Source: Streptomyces griseoflavus (GTDB taxonomy: Bacteria > Actinomycetota > Actinomycetes > Streptomycetales > Streptomycetaceae). Taken from it: a stretch of 39,953 nucleotides of DNA. Below are positions 8,318 through 16,759 of this stretch, piece by piece. The stretch covers positions 183,070 to 223,022 of the forward strand of contig NZ_BMUC01000013.1 in NCBI RefSeq assembly GCF_014649995.1, in the 5' to 3' direction. Within the stretch, counting starts at the first letter, position 1; every line of letters starts with the position of its first letter. Position numbers and translations under genes: made by a program. Under the pieces are notes generated by a model. That model had not been told where the DNA came from and made no database searches. It worked only from the letters and a program-made list of their open reading frames with translations.

Positions 8318-9184
8318 GTGCCCGACCATGTGCGGACGGCGGACGGACGGCGATTACGGGTCGAGGTGGCGGGGGATCCACAAGGACGCCCGGTCTTCCT
8401 CCTGCACGGCATGCCGGGCAGCCGGGTGGGGCCCAGACCCCGGTCGATGTTCCTCTACCAGCGCGGCGCCCGCCTCATCAGCTACGACCGGCCCGGCTAC
8501 GGCGGTTCGGACCGGCGGCCGGGCCGCCGGGTCGCCGACGTCGTCCAGGACGTGGCCGTCGTCGCCGACTCGCTGGAGCTGGAACGGTTCGCGGTGGCCG
8601 GCCGCTCCGGGGGCGCCCCGCACGCCCTGGCCTGTGCGGCACTGCTGCCCGACCGGGTGACGAGGGCCGCCGCGCTGGTCGGACTCGCGCCGCAGGACGC
8701 TCAGGGCCTGGACTGGTTCGAAGGCATGGCGCCGTCCAACGTGACCGAGTTCCGTACGGCCGTGGCCGACCCGGAGCGGTTCGCGGCCGGAATCATCCCG
8801 CGGTCGGCACGGATCCGCGACAACCCCGCCCGGCTGCTGGAGGAACTGCGCGACGACCTCACCGCCGACGACCGCCTGATCGTCTCCGACAACACCGTCC
8901 GCTCCATGCTCATGCGCAACTACCGTGAAGCACTGCGCACTTCACCGCACGGCTGGATCGACGACGCGCTGGCCATCACCGGGCCGTGGGGCTTCGACCC
9001 CTCCTCGATCCGGGTGCCCGTGCTGCTCTGGCACGGCGCGCAGGACGTCTTCTCACCGGCCTCGCACTCGGCCTGGCTGGCCGACCGCATCCCGCGCGCC
9101 ACCGCCGTGCTGGAGACCGGCGCGGCCCACTTCGCCGCCCTGCGCGCGCTGCCCGAGGTACTGAACTGGCTGCTCGCCGACTGA
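8318..9184 (+). CDS. Alpha/beta hydrolase
   Basis: A 288-residue alpha/beta-fold hydrolase. The oxyanion-hole region is FLLHGMPGSR, the nucleophile elbow is GRSGG (serine in AVAGRSGGAPH), the acid is in LLWHGAQDVFSP and the catalytic histidine in ETGAAHFAAL. This fits a serine esterase, lipase or proline-iminopeptidase-like enzyme, and the substrate is not evident. The GTG at 8318 is chosen because it follows GGGAGGGGGA and gives the family N-terminus (VPDHVRTADGRRLRVEVAG). The frame is open 474 bp further upstream, through the end of the preceding gene, but codes nothing sensible there. It ends six bases before the convergent fxsT. Confidence 0.87.
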   Translation: MPDHVRTADGRRLRVEVAGDPQGRPVFLLHGMPGSRVGPRPRSMFLYQRGARLISYDRPGYGGSDRRPGRRVADVVQDVAVVADSLELERFAVAGRSGGAPHALACAALLPDRVTRAAALVGLAPQDAQGLDWFEGMAPSNVTEFRTAVADPERFAAGIIPRSARIRDNPARLLEELRDDLTADDRLIVSDNTVRSMLMRNYREALRTSPHGWIDDALAITGPWGFDPSSIRVPVLLWHGAQDVFSPASHSAWLADRIPRATAVLETGAAHFAALRALPEVLNWLLAD

Positions 9185-9190
9185 GGAGCG

Positions 9191-12100
9191 TCATACCGCC
9201 AAGGGCTCCAGGTCCCGGTAGATGCGCTGCTCGCGGACGACCAGCCGGGTGATGCCGTTGTCCTCACCGAGCAGCCGGCGCAGCTCGGTGAGCGCCTCGT
9301 CCCGCAGCAGCCGCCCCTCGGCCTCGCGGCCCAGGGACCGCAGGGTGAGGGAGTGGTTGGCGGCCACCGCCAGGCTCTCGGGGTGGTGGTGCCCCAGGAC
9401 GACGCGCAGCGCCGCCAGCTCCCGCTCCTCACGGACCCGCGCCTCGTCCAGCCGCCCCTGCGAGTAAAGGACGTTGGAGTAGTTCACGCCGGCGAAGAGG
9501 GTGTGCGGGTGGTCCTCCCCGAGCACGTCCGTCATCCTCGACAGGACCTTGAGGAACACCGTCTCGGCCTCCTCCAGGTCGCCGCAGCCCCAGTGGAAGA
9601 TGCCGAGGTTGTTCAACGCGGCCTGGGTGTACGGATGGGCCTCCCCCGGCACCTTCATGTACTCGGCCAGCGCCTCCAGGGCCACGTCGCGTGCGGCGTC
9701 CCGCTCGTCCGCCGCGAACAGGTCGGCCGCCATGTTCAGATCGCAGGCCAGCGAGTCCGGTGTGGGGGCCTCGTACTGCGCCCGGTACTGGGTGCGGGTG
9801 GCCGCCGTCAGCCGGTGGGCGTCCTCCAGCTGGCCGTTCCGGCGCAGCGACACCGCCAGCGACTTGGCGCAGCGCAGCGTGCCGGGGAACTCCTTGCCCA
9901 GGATGCGCTTGTGGGCGTCGTAGGCCCGCGCCAGCATCGTCACCGACTCCGCGTACCGGCCGACCTCCCTCAGGTCACGGCCCAGGCGCTCCGCGGAGGC
10001 CAGCGTGTAGGGGTGGTCGGGCCCCAGGACGTCCATGCGCCGGTCCAGGGTGTCCTGGTCGATCCTGCGGGCGTCGCCGTACTTGCCGACCATGCGCAGG
10101 GCGAGGGCGAGGTTGTTGGCCGCGCTGAGGGTGCGCCGGTGCGACTCGTGGAAGATCTGGCCGAATCCGCGGTGGGCCTGTTCGGCGAGCTCCACGGCCC
10201 TGCGGTACTCGCCGAGCGCGGCGAGGTCACTGGCCAGGGAGGACATGGTGACGTAGGTGTGCGGGTGCGACGGGCCGAGGACCCGGCTCTGCCGTTCCAG
10301 CAGTTCCTCGTCGATGGCCCGCGCCTCCACGTAACGCCCCTGTGAGCGCAGGACGTTGGCGAGCTGGCAGCGCAGGTAGAGGTACTGCATGTCGTCCTCG
10401 CCCAGGATCGGCCTCCAGTGCTGGAGCAGGTCCTCGGCGAGCCGTTTGGCGGCGGGGAAGTCACCGCGTTTCCACTGGTAGCGGACGCGGTCGATGAGCA
10501 GCCTGCGGGTCTCGGCGGCATCGCTGCTGCGGGCGTCGGAGGCGGCCAGGTGGGGCCAGATGATCGCGAAGCGGGGCCAGGTCTCGGGGTCGTCGATGGG
10601 TTCGTCGCCGTCGGGCCGGGCGCCCGCCAGGACGGTGTGCACGACGTCGCGGGCCTCCCGCTGCTCCTCCTGCGACATCTGGGAGCGGATCACGGCCTGC
10701 ACCAGGCGGTGCACCTGGATGCTGCTGGTCTTCTGGTCGACCTTGGCGAGCGCGAACCGGCCGATCTCGCGGATGATCCGGCCGAGCAGCAGGCTCTCCT
10801 GGAGGGTGGCGTCGTAGGGCTTGAGCGCCTCGATCATCTCCTTGCTGTAGAGCAGCTTGGCGGAGATCGGCTCCGGGGCGAGGAAGGCGCACAGCTGGAG
10901 CAGCCGGACCGCGGCCCGGGAGCGCTCCTCCATCTGGGCGATCGACACGTTCCAGGTGGCGGCGACCGTCTCGGGGTAGTCGGAGGGCTGGTTGAGGGCG
11001 AGCACCTCGGTGGTCTGCCGGGCCAGTTGCCGCAGGTAGTCCTCGATCGGGGTGGCCGTCTCGGCCAGCCAGGCCGCCGCCTGCTCGACCGCCAGCGGCA
11101 GGTCGCCGACGGCCTCGGCCACCCGCTCGGCGTCCGCCGCGGCCAGTCCCCCGTCGGTGCGCCGGGTGAGGTGTTCGACGCTCTCCTCCCGCAGGAACAC
11201 GTCGATCTGCTCGGACGCGCCGTGCTGCGACCAGGCCTGGTTACGGGACGTGACGAGGATGTGCCCGCTGCCTCCGCGGGGGAAGTAGGGGGCGAGCTGC
11301 GCGGGGTCGTCGGCGTTGTCGAAGATCAGGATCCAGCGTTTGGTGGGCAGTCCGCGCGACAGCCGGTGCACGGTCTCCTGACAGGCCAGCGTGATGTCCT
11401 CGCCGCCGGGCACGCCGATGCGGGCGCCCAGTTCGGCGAGGGAGGCGACGACGTCGTCGACGTGCTCGGCGGACGTCCACCACACCAGGTCGTAGTCGGC
11501 CATGAACCGGTGCACGTACTCGATGGCGAGCTGGGACTTGCCCACTCCACCCAGTCCGAACAGCGCTTCGGGCTGCGGCGGTCCCGGGGTGCCGCCGAGC
11601 TGGTCACGGATGCGTTCCAGGATCACGTTGCGTCCGGTGAACGTGGTGCTGCGCTGGGGCGCGTTCCAGATCGCCGGTGTGTTGCCGGGGAAGCGGGGCG
11701 CCGTGGGCGTGGACTCGACGGGCATCAGGGGCAGTTCGAGGGCGCGCAGCAGGACGGCCACGCACTCCGACTCGTCGAGCCGGTGCAGGTCGACGAACGC
11801 CTCGGGGAGCCGCTGGACCTCGTCCACCCGCAGCGCGACGACCGGGGGGTGCGCGGCGTTCGCGGAGGGGTCGGAGAGGGTGCGCCAGACGGAGTCGGCG
11901 TAGCGGCTCTTCTCGAAGACCTTCGACAACAGCACCAGGGTGCGGGTGGCCGGGCTCGCGGGTTCGGCCGGTCCGGTGGAGATGTCGTGCAGGGTGACCT
12001 CGCAGCCGGCCCTCCTGAGCAGGTACCTGACCCAGTCGGCCCAGGTGCGGTTCTCCGCCGCGTACGTGACCAGGAAGGCGGCGGCGCCGGCTGCCGGGCG

Positions 12101-13114
12101 ACGCCGGAGGTAGGCGTTCCGGCAGCGCAGCCGCACCGCCTCGGGGATCGGTGCGAGGGAGGTGACTTCGCGGTCGGAGATCACGGCGGTCAGCCGTTCG
12201 AAGGCGGACAGCAGGGAGTTGGCGATCCCGCTCTCGTCGCCGACCGTGGCGAGGGTCTCCTCGTAGGCGTAGTACGGCCGGTAGGGAATCTCCACGTTGC
12301 CCCAGTAGGCGCTGCTCTCCTGGGCGGACAGCTCCTGTCCGCCCGGCCCCTTGGGGAGTCCCTCGAACCGCATGCGGGCCAGCGCCCGTCCCGCGTCGAC
12401 CTTCTCCTTCTCGCCCTCGTCGATGCGCATCGGCACCGGCAGCACGCGGATGCGGCGCGGACGGTAGCCCTCCTCGATGGAGCGGGCCACGGCCGCGGCG
12501 CCCTCCAGGGCCTGATCGCTCAGTGTGAAGCAGTCCACCAGGACGTCCGGCATCTGCATGGTGCAGATGTCCGCGTTGTCCGACAGTCCGGTGCGGCTGT
12601 CGATCAGGACGTAGTCGTACGTCGCCTTCATGTCGGCACGCAGTGCGTTGAGGAACTTGCCGCCGCCCAGACGTTCGTAGAAGTTGTCCCACTCGAAGGA
12701 GGTGACCGTCGTCGAGTACGCCCGGTCCTGGCGGCCCGCGGAGAGGAAGTCCAGTGAACCGCCGTCCGGGAAGCGCAGGTCGAAGCGTTCGGGGCGGATG
12801 GACAGGGCGTGCTGTTCGACGTGGGCGTAGGGCAGGTGCCAGTCGTCGGGCCGCTCGTGCGTGCCGGTGGTCGCGGCCCAGGCGTAGTCCTCGATGATGT
12901 TGATGACGCCAGGGGTGGCCGCCAGTGCCTTGAGGTCCAGGAAGGGGTGGAAGAAGCGGTGCAGGCCGGGCGCTTCGAGGTCCCAGTCGACGGCCAGGAC
13001 GCGCTTGCCGCCCGCGGCCAGGATCCAGGCCGTGTTGGCCAGGGCCATCGTGCGTCCGGTGCCGCCCTTGTACGAGTAGAAGGTGATGATGCGTCCATCC
13101 CGCGCGGCCGTCAT
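9191..13114 (-). CDS. fxsT: FxsT: FxSxx-COOH system tetratricopeptide repeat protein (ParA-like + TIR-like + NB-ARC + TPR)
   Basis: A 1307-residue STAND-type protein. Residues 1-320 are a ParA/MinD-like ATPase (IITFYSYKGGTGRTMALAN, deviant Walker A at 16-22; DWDLEAPG at 43-50; DSRTGLSDNADI at 172-183). Residues ~345-460 are TIR-like (AAFLVTYAAENRTWADWVRY). Residues ~480-790 form an NB-ARC module with Walker A GLGGVGKS (520-527), Walker B WILIFDNADD (594-603) and ILVTSRN. From ~880 to the end there are about nine 42-residue kinesin-light-chain TPRs with the LGxxHPxT signature. This order matches the FxsT family, which accompanies FxSxx-COOH RiPP loci. The ATG overlaps the fxsC stop (ATGA) and follows GAAGGAGA. 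The role in the system is unknown. The maturase and precursor genes are not in this window. Confidence 0.93.
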   Translation of the reverse strand: MTAARDGRIITFYSYKGGTGRTMALANTAWILAAGGKRVLAVDWDLEAPGLHRFFHPFLDLKALAATPGVINIIEDYAWAATTGTHERPDDWHLPYAHVEQHALSIRPERFDLRFPDGGSLDFLSAGRQDRAYSTTVTSFEWDNFYERLGGGKFLNALRADMKATYDYVLIDSRTGLSDNADICTMQMPDVLVDCFTLSDQALEGAAAVARSIEEGYRPRRIRVLPVPMRIDEGEKEKVDAGRALARMRFEGLPKGPGGQELSAQESSAYWGNVEIPYRPYYAYEETLATVGDESGIANSLLSAFERLTAVISDREVTSLAPIPEAVRLRCRNAYLRRRPAAGAAAFLVTYAAENRTWADWVRYLLRRAGCEVTLHDISTGPAEPASPATRTLVLLSKVFEKSRYADSVWRTLSDPSANAAHPPVVALRVDEVQRLPEAFVDLHRLDESECVAVLLRALELPLMPVESTPTAPRFPGNTPAIWNAPQRSTTFTGRNVILERIRDQLGGTPGPPQPEALFGLGGVGKSQLAIEYVHRFMADYDLVWWTSAEHVDDVVASLAELGARIGVPGGEDITLACQETVHRLSRGLPTKRWILIFDNADDPAQLAPYFPRGGSGHILVTSRNQAWSQHGASEQIDVFLREESVEHLTRRTDGGLAAADAERVAEAVGDLPLAVEQAAAWLAETATPIEDYLRQLARQTTEVLALNQPSDYPETVAATWNVSIAQMEERSRAAVRLLQLCAFLAPEPISAKLLYSKEMIEALKPYDATLQESLLLGRIIREIGRFALAKVDQKTSSIQVHRLVQAVIRSQMSQEEQREARDVVHTVLAGARPDGDEPIDDPETWPRFAIIWPHLAASDARSSDAAETRRLLIDRVRYQWKRGDFPAAKRLAEDLLQHWRPILGEDDMQYLYLRCQLANVLRSQGRYVEARAIDEELLERQSRVLGPSHPHTYVTMSSLASDLAALGEYRRAVELAEQAHRGFGQIFHESHRRTLSAANNLALALRMVGKYGDARRIDQDTLDRRMDVLGPDHPYTLASAERLGRDLREVGRYAESVTMLARAYDAHKRILGKEFPGTLRCAKSLAVSLRRNGQLEDAHRLTAATRTQYRAQYEAPTPDSLACDLNMAADLFAADERDAARDVALEALAEYMKVPGEAHPYTQAALNNLGIFHWGCGDLEEAETVFLKVLSRMTDVLGEDHPHTLFAGVNYSNVLYSQGRLDEARVREERELAALRVVLGHHHPESLAVAANHSLTLRSLGREAEGRLLRDEALTELRRLLGEDNGITRLVVREQRIYRDLEPLAV

Positions 13115-14331
13115 TCTTCTCCTTCGTCGTCGGCTCCGCCTGCCGGGTCCGGCGGCTGGAGGGGCCCCGTCAGCCGGGGCCTGGGTACGTGGGGGCCGGG
13201 TGGCGGGTGGGCCTCGGCGTGTTTGAGGTACTGCCGGGTGGTGTGGGCCACGACGGCCGGGAGCACGTCGGTGAACGCCTTCAGGGTGGGGACGCCGTTG
13301 ACCGCGATGCGGGTGTCGGTGCGTCGGCCGCGTTCGAGGGTCTGGGGCAGGGTCCGTTCGAGTTCGGCGGTCAGCCGCCTGCCCTCCTCGCCGTGGCACT
13401 GCAGGTCGGCCCGGTTCCACGGCACGATGGCGCTGGTCCAGGGCAGTGAGGCGCGGTCGAAGGCCTCGAGCCGGTTCCGCCGGCCGTCGTCGGTCAGTGC
13501 CCAGCGGTCCACCAGGAGGATGCCGGGGCGGCCCGCCGCCTTGCCCGCCCGGGCCGTCCCGGCCTCCCCGGGGCGGTGGGTGTCCTCGTCGTCGAAGGAG
13601 GAGACGGTGATCCGGTAGTCCAGCGAGCGGATCAGCTCCTGGGCCAGCGCGGGCAGTGGCCGCGTGGACTCCGAGTGGTAGGGGTTCCAGTCCTGTGGGT
13701 CGTCGCCGTAGGGGCCGGTGTCCCGGTACTCCGGGATGGTGTCCCGGGTGGGGGCGGCCACCGTGAGGTGGATGCGCCGGGGTCCTTCGCCGCGTGGCCG
13801 GAACGCGCTCGGTGTGTGTTCGTAGTCGCGGGGTCTGCTGGCCGGCAGCGGGGTCTGTTCGGCGACCTGGACGATCCGCTGGGCGAGGGTGAGCACGGTC
13901 TCCTCGTACTCGTCGCGCAGCCGGCTGAGTTTGATCAGCCCGTAGATGCCGTTGGTCGCGTACCGCTCGCCGAAGGTGGCGTGGTCGAGGTGCATGTGCC
14001 GTACGGAGTCGGGCAGTTGGGCGTAGTCGACGCGCGTCCACAGGGCCGGGACGATGGCGGATATCTCCCGTCCGTCGACGGCCTTGACCCGGACCTGCCG
14101 TTCATGGAAGGCGTACCATTCCCTGCCGCACATCTCGCTGGTGAAGTAGCGCGGGGAGAGCAGCGGCACGAAGACCCGGCAGCGGGCGAGGTTCTCGCTG
14201 AGCTTCTGCGGCCAGCCGTCGCCGGAGCTCATGTCCCGGTCCATGAAGCCGGCGAGTGCCCCGGCGGGCAGGTCGGTGAGGGCCATGATGTGGTTGCACA
14301 GGTCCCGGTAGAGGACGCTGCGCGGTCTCAC
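13111..14331 (-). CDS. fxsC: FxsC: TIR-like FxSxx-COOH system protein, N-terminally truncated
   Basis: 406 residues. Residues 6-90 are the TIR-like part: LYRDLCNHIMALTDLPAG, GFMDRDMSSGDGW, CRVFVPLLSPRYFTSEMCGR and EWYAFHER. The SEMCGREW stretch resembles the SxxCxxE of TIR NADases, with E71 as the glutamate. Residues ~185-375 form the second, FxsC-specific domain (RIHLTVAAPTRDTIPEYR; ILLVDRWAL; TSAIVPWNRADLQCHG). Family members normally begin with a first TIR strand of the YFFLSYA type about 30 residues before LYRDLC. Here that strand is missing, and the frame above 14331 is the antisense-like shadow of the methyltransferase. The only usable start is the GTG at 14331, overlapping the methyltransferase stop (GTGA). 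It may be non-functional as a TIR enzyme, although the rest is intact and coupled to fxsT. Confidence 0.85.
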   Translation of the reverse strand: MRPRSVLYRDLCNHIMALTDLPAGALAGFMDRDMSSGDGWPQKLSENLARCRVFVPLLSPRYFTSEMCGREWYAFHERQVRVKAVDGREISAIVPALWTRVDYAQLPDSVRHMHLDHATFGERYATNGIYGLIKLSRLRDEYEETVLTLAQRIVQVAEQTPLPASRPRDYEHTPSAFRPRGEGPRRIHLTVAAPTRDTIPEYRDTGPYGDDPQDWNPYHSESTRPLPALAQELIRSLDYRITVSSFDDEDTHRPGEAGTARAGKAAGRPGILLVDRWALTDDGRRNRLEAFDRASLPWTSAIVPWNRADLQCHGEEGRRLTAELERTLPQTLERGRRTDTRIAVNGVPTLKAFTDVLPAVVAHTTRQYLKHAEAHPPPGPHVPRPRLTGPLQPPDPAGGADDEGEE

Positions 14332-15128
14332 AGTCGCCGGACGCGCAGGACGCCGGTCAGCATGGGGAGGGTGAACTCGCCTCGTGCGGTCTCCGGTTCC
14401 TTCTCCAGGTAGGCCCGGATTCCACTCAGGGCGGCGTTCCGTTCCCGCTCCGGCATGACCAGTATTCCGGCGCGGGTGGCGAGCGTCGCGACGAGGGAGT
14501 CGGCCGTGCGGAGCTGACCGTGCGGGAAGTGTCGCTGCTCCGCAGAACCGAACCGGGCGGCTCCGCCGTTCTTCGGAAGGTGTGCGCGGGCTGTCTCGGC
14601 ACGCCAGCCGGTGAACGTGTCCCGGGGGCCGATGGCCGCGCCGCCGCCGGCCCGGGCGAGCCCGGCAATCCACTCGACCCGGTCGTCGAGAACGTTCCAC
14701 AGACCGGCCAGGACGCCGTTCGGTGCAAGGACCCGGGCGATCTCGGGGCCCGCGACGGCCATGTCGAACCAGTGCAGGGCGTTTCCGGCCAGCACCGCGT
14801 CGACGGAGGCGTCCGGCAGGGGGATCGCCTCGGCGCTGCCCTGCAGGGCGCGGACAGCGGGCAGTGAGCGTCGCAGCTCGGTCAGCATCGCCGGGTCGGG
14901 TTCGACCGCGACGACCTCGACGCCCAGCGCGACCAGGGTGGCGGTCAGCTTGCCGGTCCCGGCGCCGAGATCGAGCACGCGGGGGCCGGGTGCCGATTCG
15001 AGCGCCCAACGGGCAGCGGCCCGCGCGTAGTCCGGGCGGTGCGCGGCGTAGGCGAACGCCGCGGGCCCGAACGAGAGACGGAGGTCCGGATGCTGGTGCG
15101 GCGCCACAGAAGGGGTGCGGTCGTCCAT
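14328..15128 (-). CDS. Class I SAM-dependent methyltransferase
   Basis: 266 residues. Motif I is VLDLGAGTGKLTATLVALG (residues ~50-68), followed by VVAVEPDPAMLTELRR, then GSAEAIPLPDASVDAVLAG and a post-II region ARVLAPNGVLAGLWNVLDD. This is the methyltransferase_11 pattern of a small-molecule methyltransferase. The C-terminus (EFTLPMLTGVLRVRRL) looks complete for this group. The ATG at 15128 follows GGGAAAGGG. The TGA overlaps the GTG of fxsC, so it is the first gene of a coupled operon with fxsC and fxsT. That position is normally held by other FxS genes. It could be a bystander joined by a deletion, or a newly recruited partner. Confidence 0.9.
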   Translation of the reverse strand: MDDRTPSVAPHQHPDLRLSFGPAAFAYAAHRPDYARAAARWALESAPGPRVLDLGAGTGKLTATLVALGVEVVAVEPDPAMLTELRRSLPAVRALQGSAEAIPLPDASVDAVLAGNALHWFDMAVAGPEIARVLAPNGVLAGLWNVLDDRVEWIAGLARAGGGAAIGPRDTFTGWRAETARAHLPKNGGAARFGSAEQRHFPHGQLRTADSLVATLATRAGILVMPERERNAALSGIRAYLEKEPETARGEFTLPMLTGVLRVRRL

Positions 15129-15175
15129 GGGTGCCCTTTCCCGTGCTGTCCGGATCCGGTCCAGTCCCATGGTGA

Positions 15176-15194
15176 CCGAACGACACCCGTTCGG
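15176..15194. promoter_or_regulatory. Inverted repeat in the methyltransferase/LRV divergent promoter
   Basis: CCGAACG and CGTTCGG form a perfect 7-bp inverted repeat with a 5-bp spacer, 48 bases upstream of the methyltransferase start. Another CCGTTCGG stands at 15228-15235 near the LRV gene. This could be an operator serving both genes. No cognate regulator is adjacent. Confidence 0.4.
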
Positions 15195-15259
15195 ACCCCA
15201 CACCGGCGCACCCCCGAAAACCACCGGCCGTTCGGCTGCGCGCCGGTCAGTATGTCCGC

Positions 15260-16759
15260 GTGGACCATGTACTGTGCGGGCTCGCCGCGAACCCGGCTCT
15301 CCCCCTCGAACTGATCGACCGGCTGATCGCGGTCGCGGACGCGGACATCGCCGAGAGCCTCGCGGAGCGTGCGGATCTCCGTCCTGAGCAGGCCGTCGCG
15401 CTGGCCGCGCGCGTCGGGAAGGCCGCAGAACGGCTGGCCCGCAGGGGTCTGTTGACCGCCGCCGACATAGATCCGGTCCTCTTGCCGGATGCGGCGCTCG
15501 CCCTGCTCGGTGAGGGCAGGGGTCATGCAGAGTGGGCATGGCGCTTCGCCGCCGATCCGGACCCGGAGCGCCGGGAGAAGCTCGCTGCGTGCGCAGAACT
15601 CCCCGCTGCCCTCCAGGAGATGCTGGCGGCCGACACGGACGTGCGTGTGGTCTCGGAGCTCGCGCGGTGGACCACGGCGGACGTGGCCGCCCGGCTCGCG
15701 GGGCATCGGCATGCCGAGGTCAGGCGCGCCGTGGCGGCCAACGAGTCGACACCGTCCCACGTACTGGCAGCGCTCGTCGCCGGCGAAGGGCTGCCCCCTG
15801 CCGAGCTGTGTCTGGTCTGCGACGGTACGGGGACGCCGTCGCGCCCCGGTGCCTCCTGCGCGGGCTCGCACGAGTCCACCGTCCGGGAGACGGCCGAGTC
15901 GGCTCTGGGGAACCCTGCCACTCCTGCCGAAGCCGTCGCCCGTTTCTCAGCCGACGCCTCGGTGGTGCCGCGTTTCGGGCTGGCGGCCCGCCCCGATCTG
16001 CCGCCGGAGGCAGCGGCTCGGCTCGCCAAGGACCCCGTACCCGGTGTGCGAGCCGAGCTCGCCGCGAACCTGGCGATCGATGAGGCGCTGATCCGTGTGC
16101 TGGCGGCCGATCCCTGTACCGACGTACGGCGTGGTGTCGCGCGGAACCCGCGTGTGCCCATCGACGTGCTCTCCGACCTGGCCGGTTCCGTGAAGATCGG
16201 TCCGACGCTCCTGCCGAGGATCGCGACCGCCTCTTCCCGCGAGGTCGGTGAACTGTCCAGGTCGTCGAATCCCGCCGTGCGCATGCTCCTGGCCGAACGG
16301 CGCGATCTGCCCGCCGCGATCCGTGACGGGCTCGCCAACGACCCTGACGCCAAGGTGGTCAAGTCCGTCGCGCCCCACCCGGGGCTGTCGGAGACGCGGC
16401 TGCGCACCATGGTCGTACGGCACGGGGCCCAGGTCGTCGCCAGGGTGGCAGCCAACCCGGACGCCTCTCCGGGGCTGTTGGAGGAACTGGCCGCGCACGA
16501 TCCGCGGGTGCCGAAGGCATTGCGTGAGATCGCCCGTCACCGCAACGCTCGCCGTGCGGCCCTCCTCGCCTGTCTGACGGATGCGCGGGCACGCACGGTG
16601 GCCGCCGGGCATCCGTGCCTCCCGCCGTCGGTCGTCGTGGGGCTGCTCTCCGACGACGACTGGCAGGTCGTGGAAGCTGCCGCGGCCAATCCGTCGCTGC
16701 CGCGGACCGTGATGGCGGAGTCGGTGCCGGGGGCCGGAGTGGGCGGCTCGGTCACTTGA
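15260..16759 (+). CDS. Leucine-rich-variant (LRV/HEAT-like) repeat protein
   Basis: 499 residues built almost wholly of alpha-solenoid repeats of the LRV type, with recurring NPxxPxxxLxxLAxDPxxxVRxxVAxN-like units (for example LAKDPVPGVRAELAANLAID and GLANDPDAKVVKSVAPHP). A cysteine-rich insert at 184-204 has C184-x2-C187-x12-C200-x3-H204 (CLVCDG and CAGSHES), a possible zinc or iron-sulfur site. Such proteins are likely protein-interaction scaffolds, and no enzymatic role can be read. The GTG at 15260 has no Shine-Dalgarno sequence. CAGTAT at 15248-15253 sits six bases before it, so a leaderless start is possible. The 3' end overlaps the convergent membrane-protein gene by eight bases. Confidence 0.82.
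   Translation: MDHVLCGLAANPALPLELIDRLIAVADADIAESLAERADLRPEQAVALAARVGKAAERLARRGLLTAADIDPVLLPDAALALLGEGRGHAEWAWRFAADPDPERREKLAACAELPAALQEMLAADTDVRVVSELARWTTADVAARLAGHRHAEVRRAVAANESTPSHVLAALVAGEGLPPAELCLVCDGTGTPSRPGASCAGSHESTVRETAESALGNPATPAEAVARFSADASVVPRFGLAARPDLPPEAAARLAKDPVPGVRAELAANLAIDEALIRVLAADPCTDVRRGVARNPRVPIDVLSDLAGSVKIGPTLLPRIATASSREVGELSRSSNPAVRMLLAERRDLPAAIRDGLANDPDAKVVKSVAPHPGLSETRLRTMVVRHGAQVVARVAANPDASPGLLEELAAHDPRVPKALREIARHRNARRAALLACLTDARARTVAAGHPCLPPSVVVGLLSDDDWQVVEAAAANPSLPRTVMAESVPGAGVGGSVT

Noticed and set aside
13115-14041. Extension of the fxsT frame to 14041
   Set aside because: The extra 309 codons are antisense-like shadow of fxsC. The KGGTGRT ATPase start and ATGA overlap fix the start at 13114.
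14332-15201. Extension of the fxsC frame to 15201 as an intact N-terminus
   Set aside because: The frame is open but gives no TIR first strand, only arginine-rich shadow of the methyltransferase.
9000-15260. An FxSxx-COOH precursor peptide or radical SAM maturase near fxsC-fxsT
   Set aside because: No protein ending in FxSxx and no CxxxCxxC radical SAM motif was found on either strand here.
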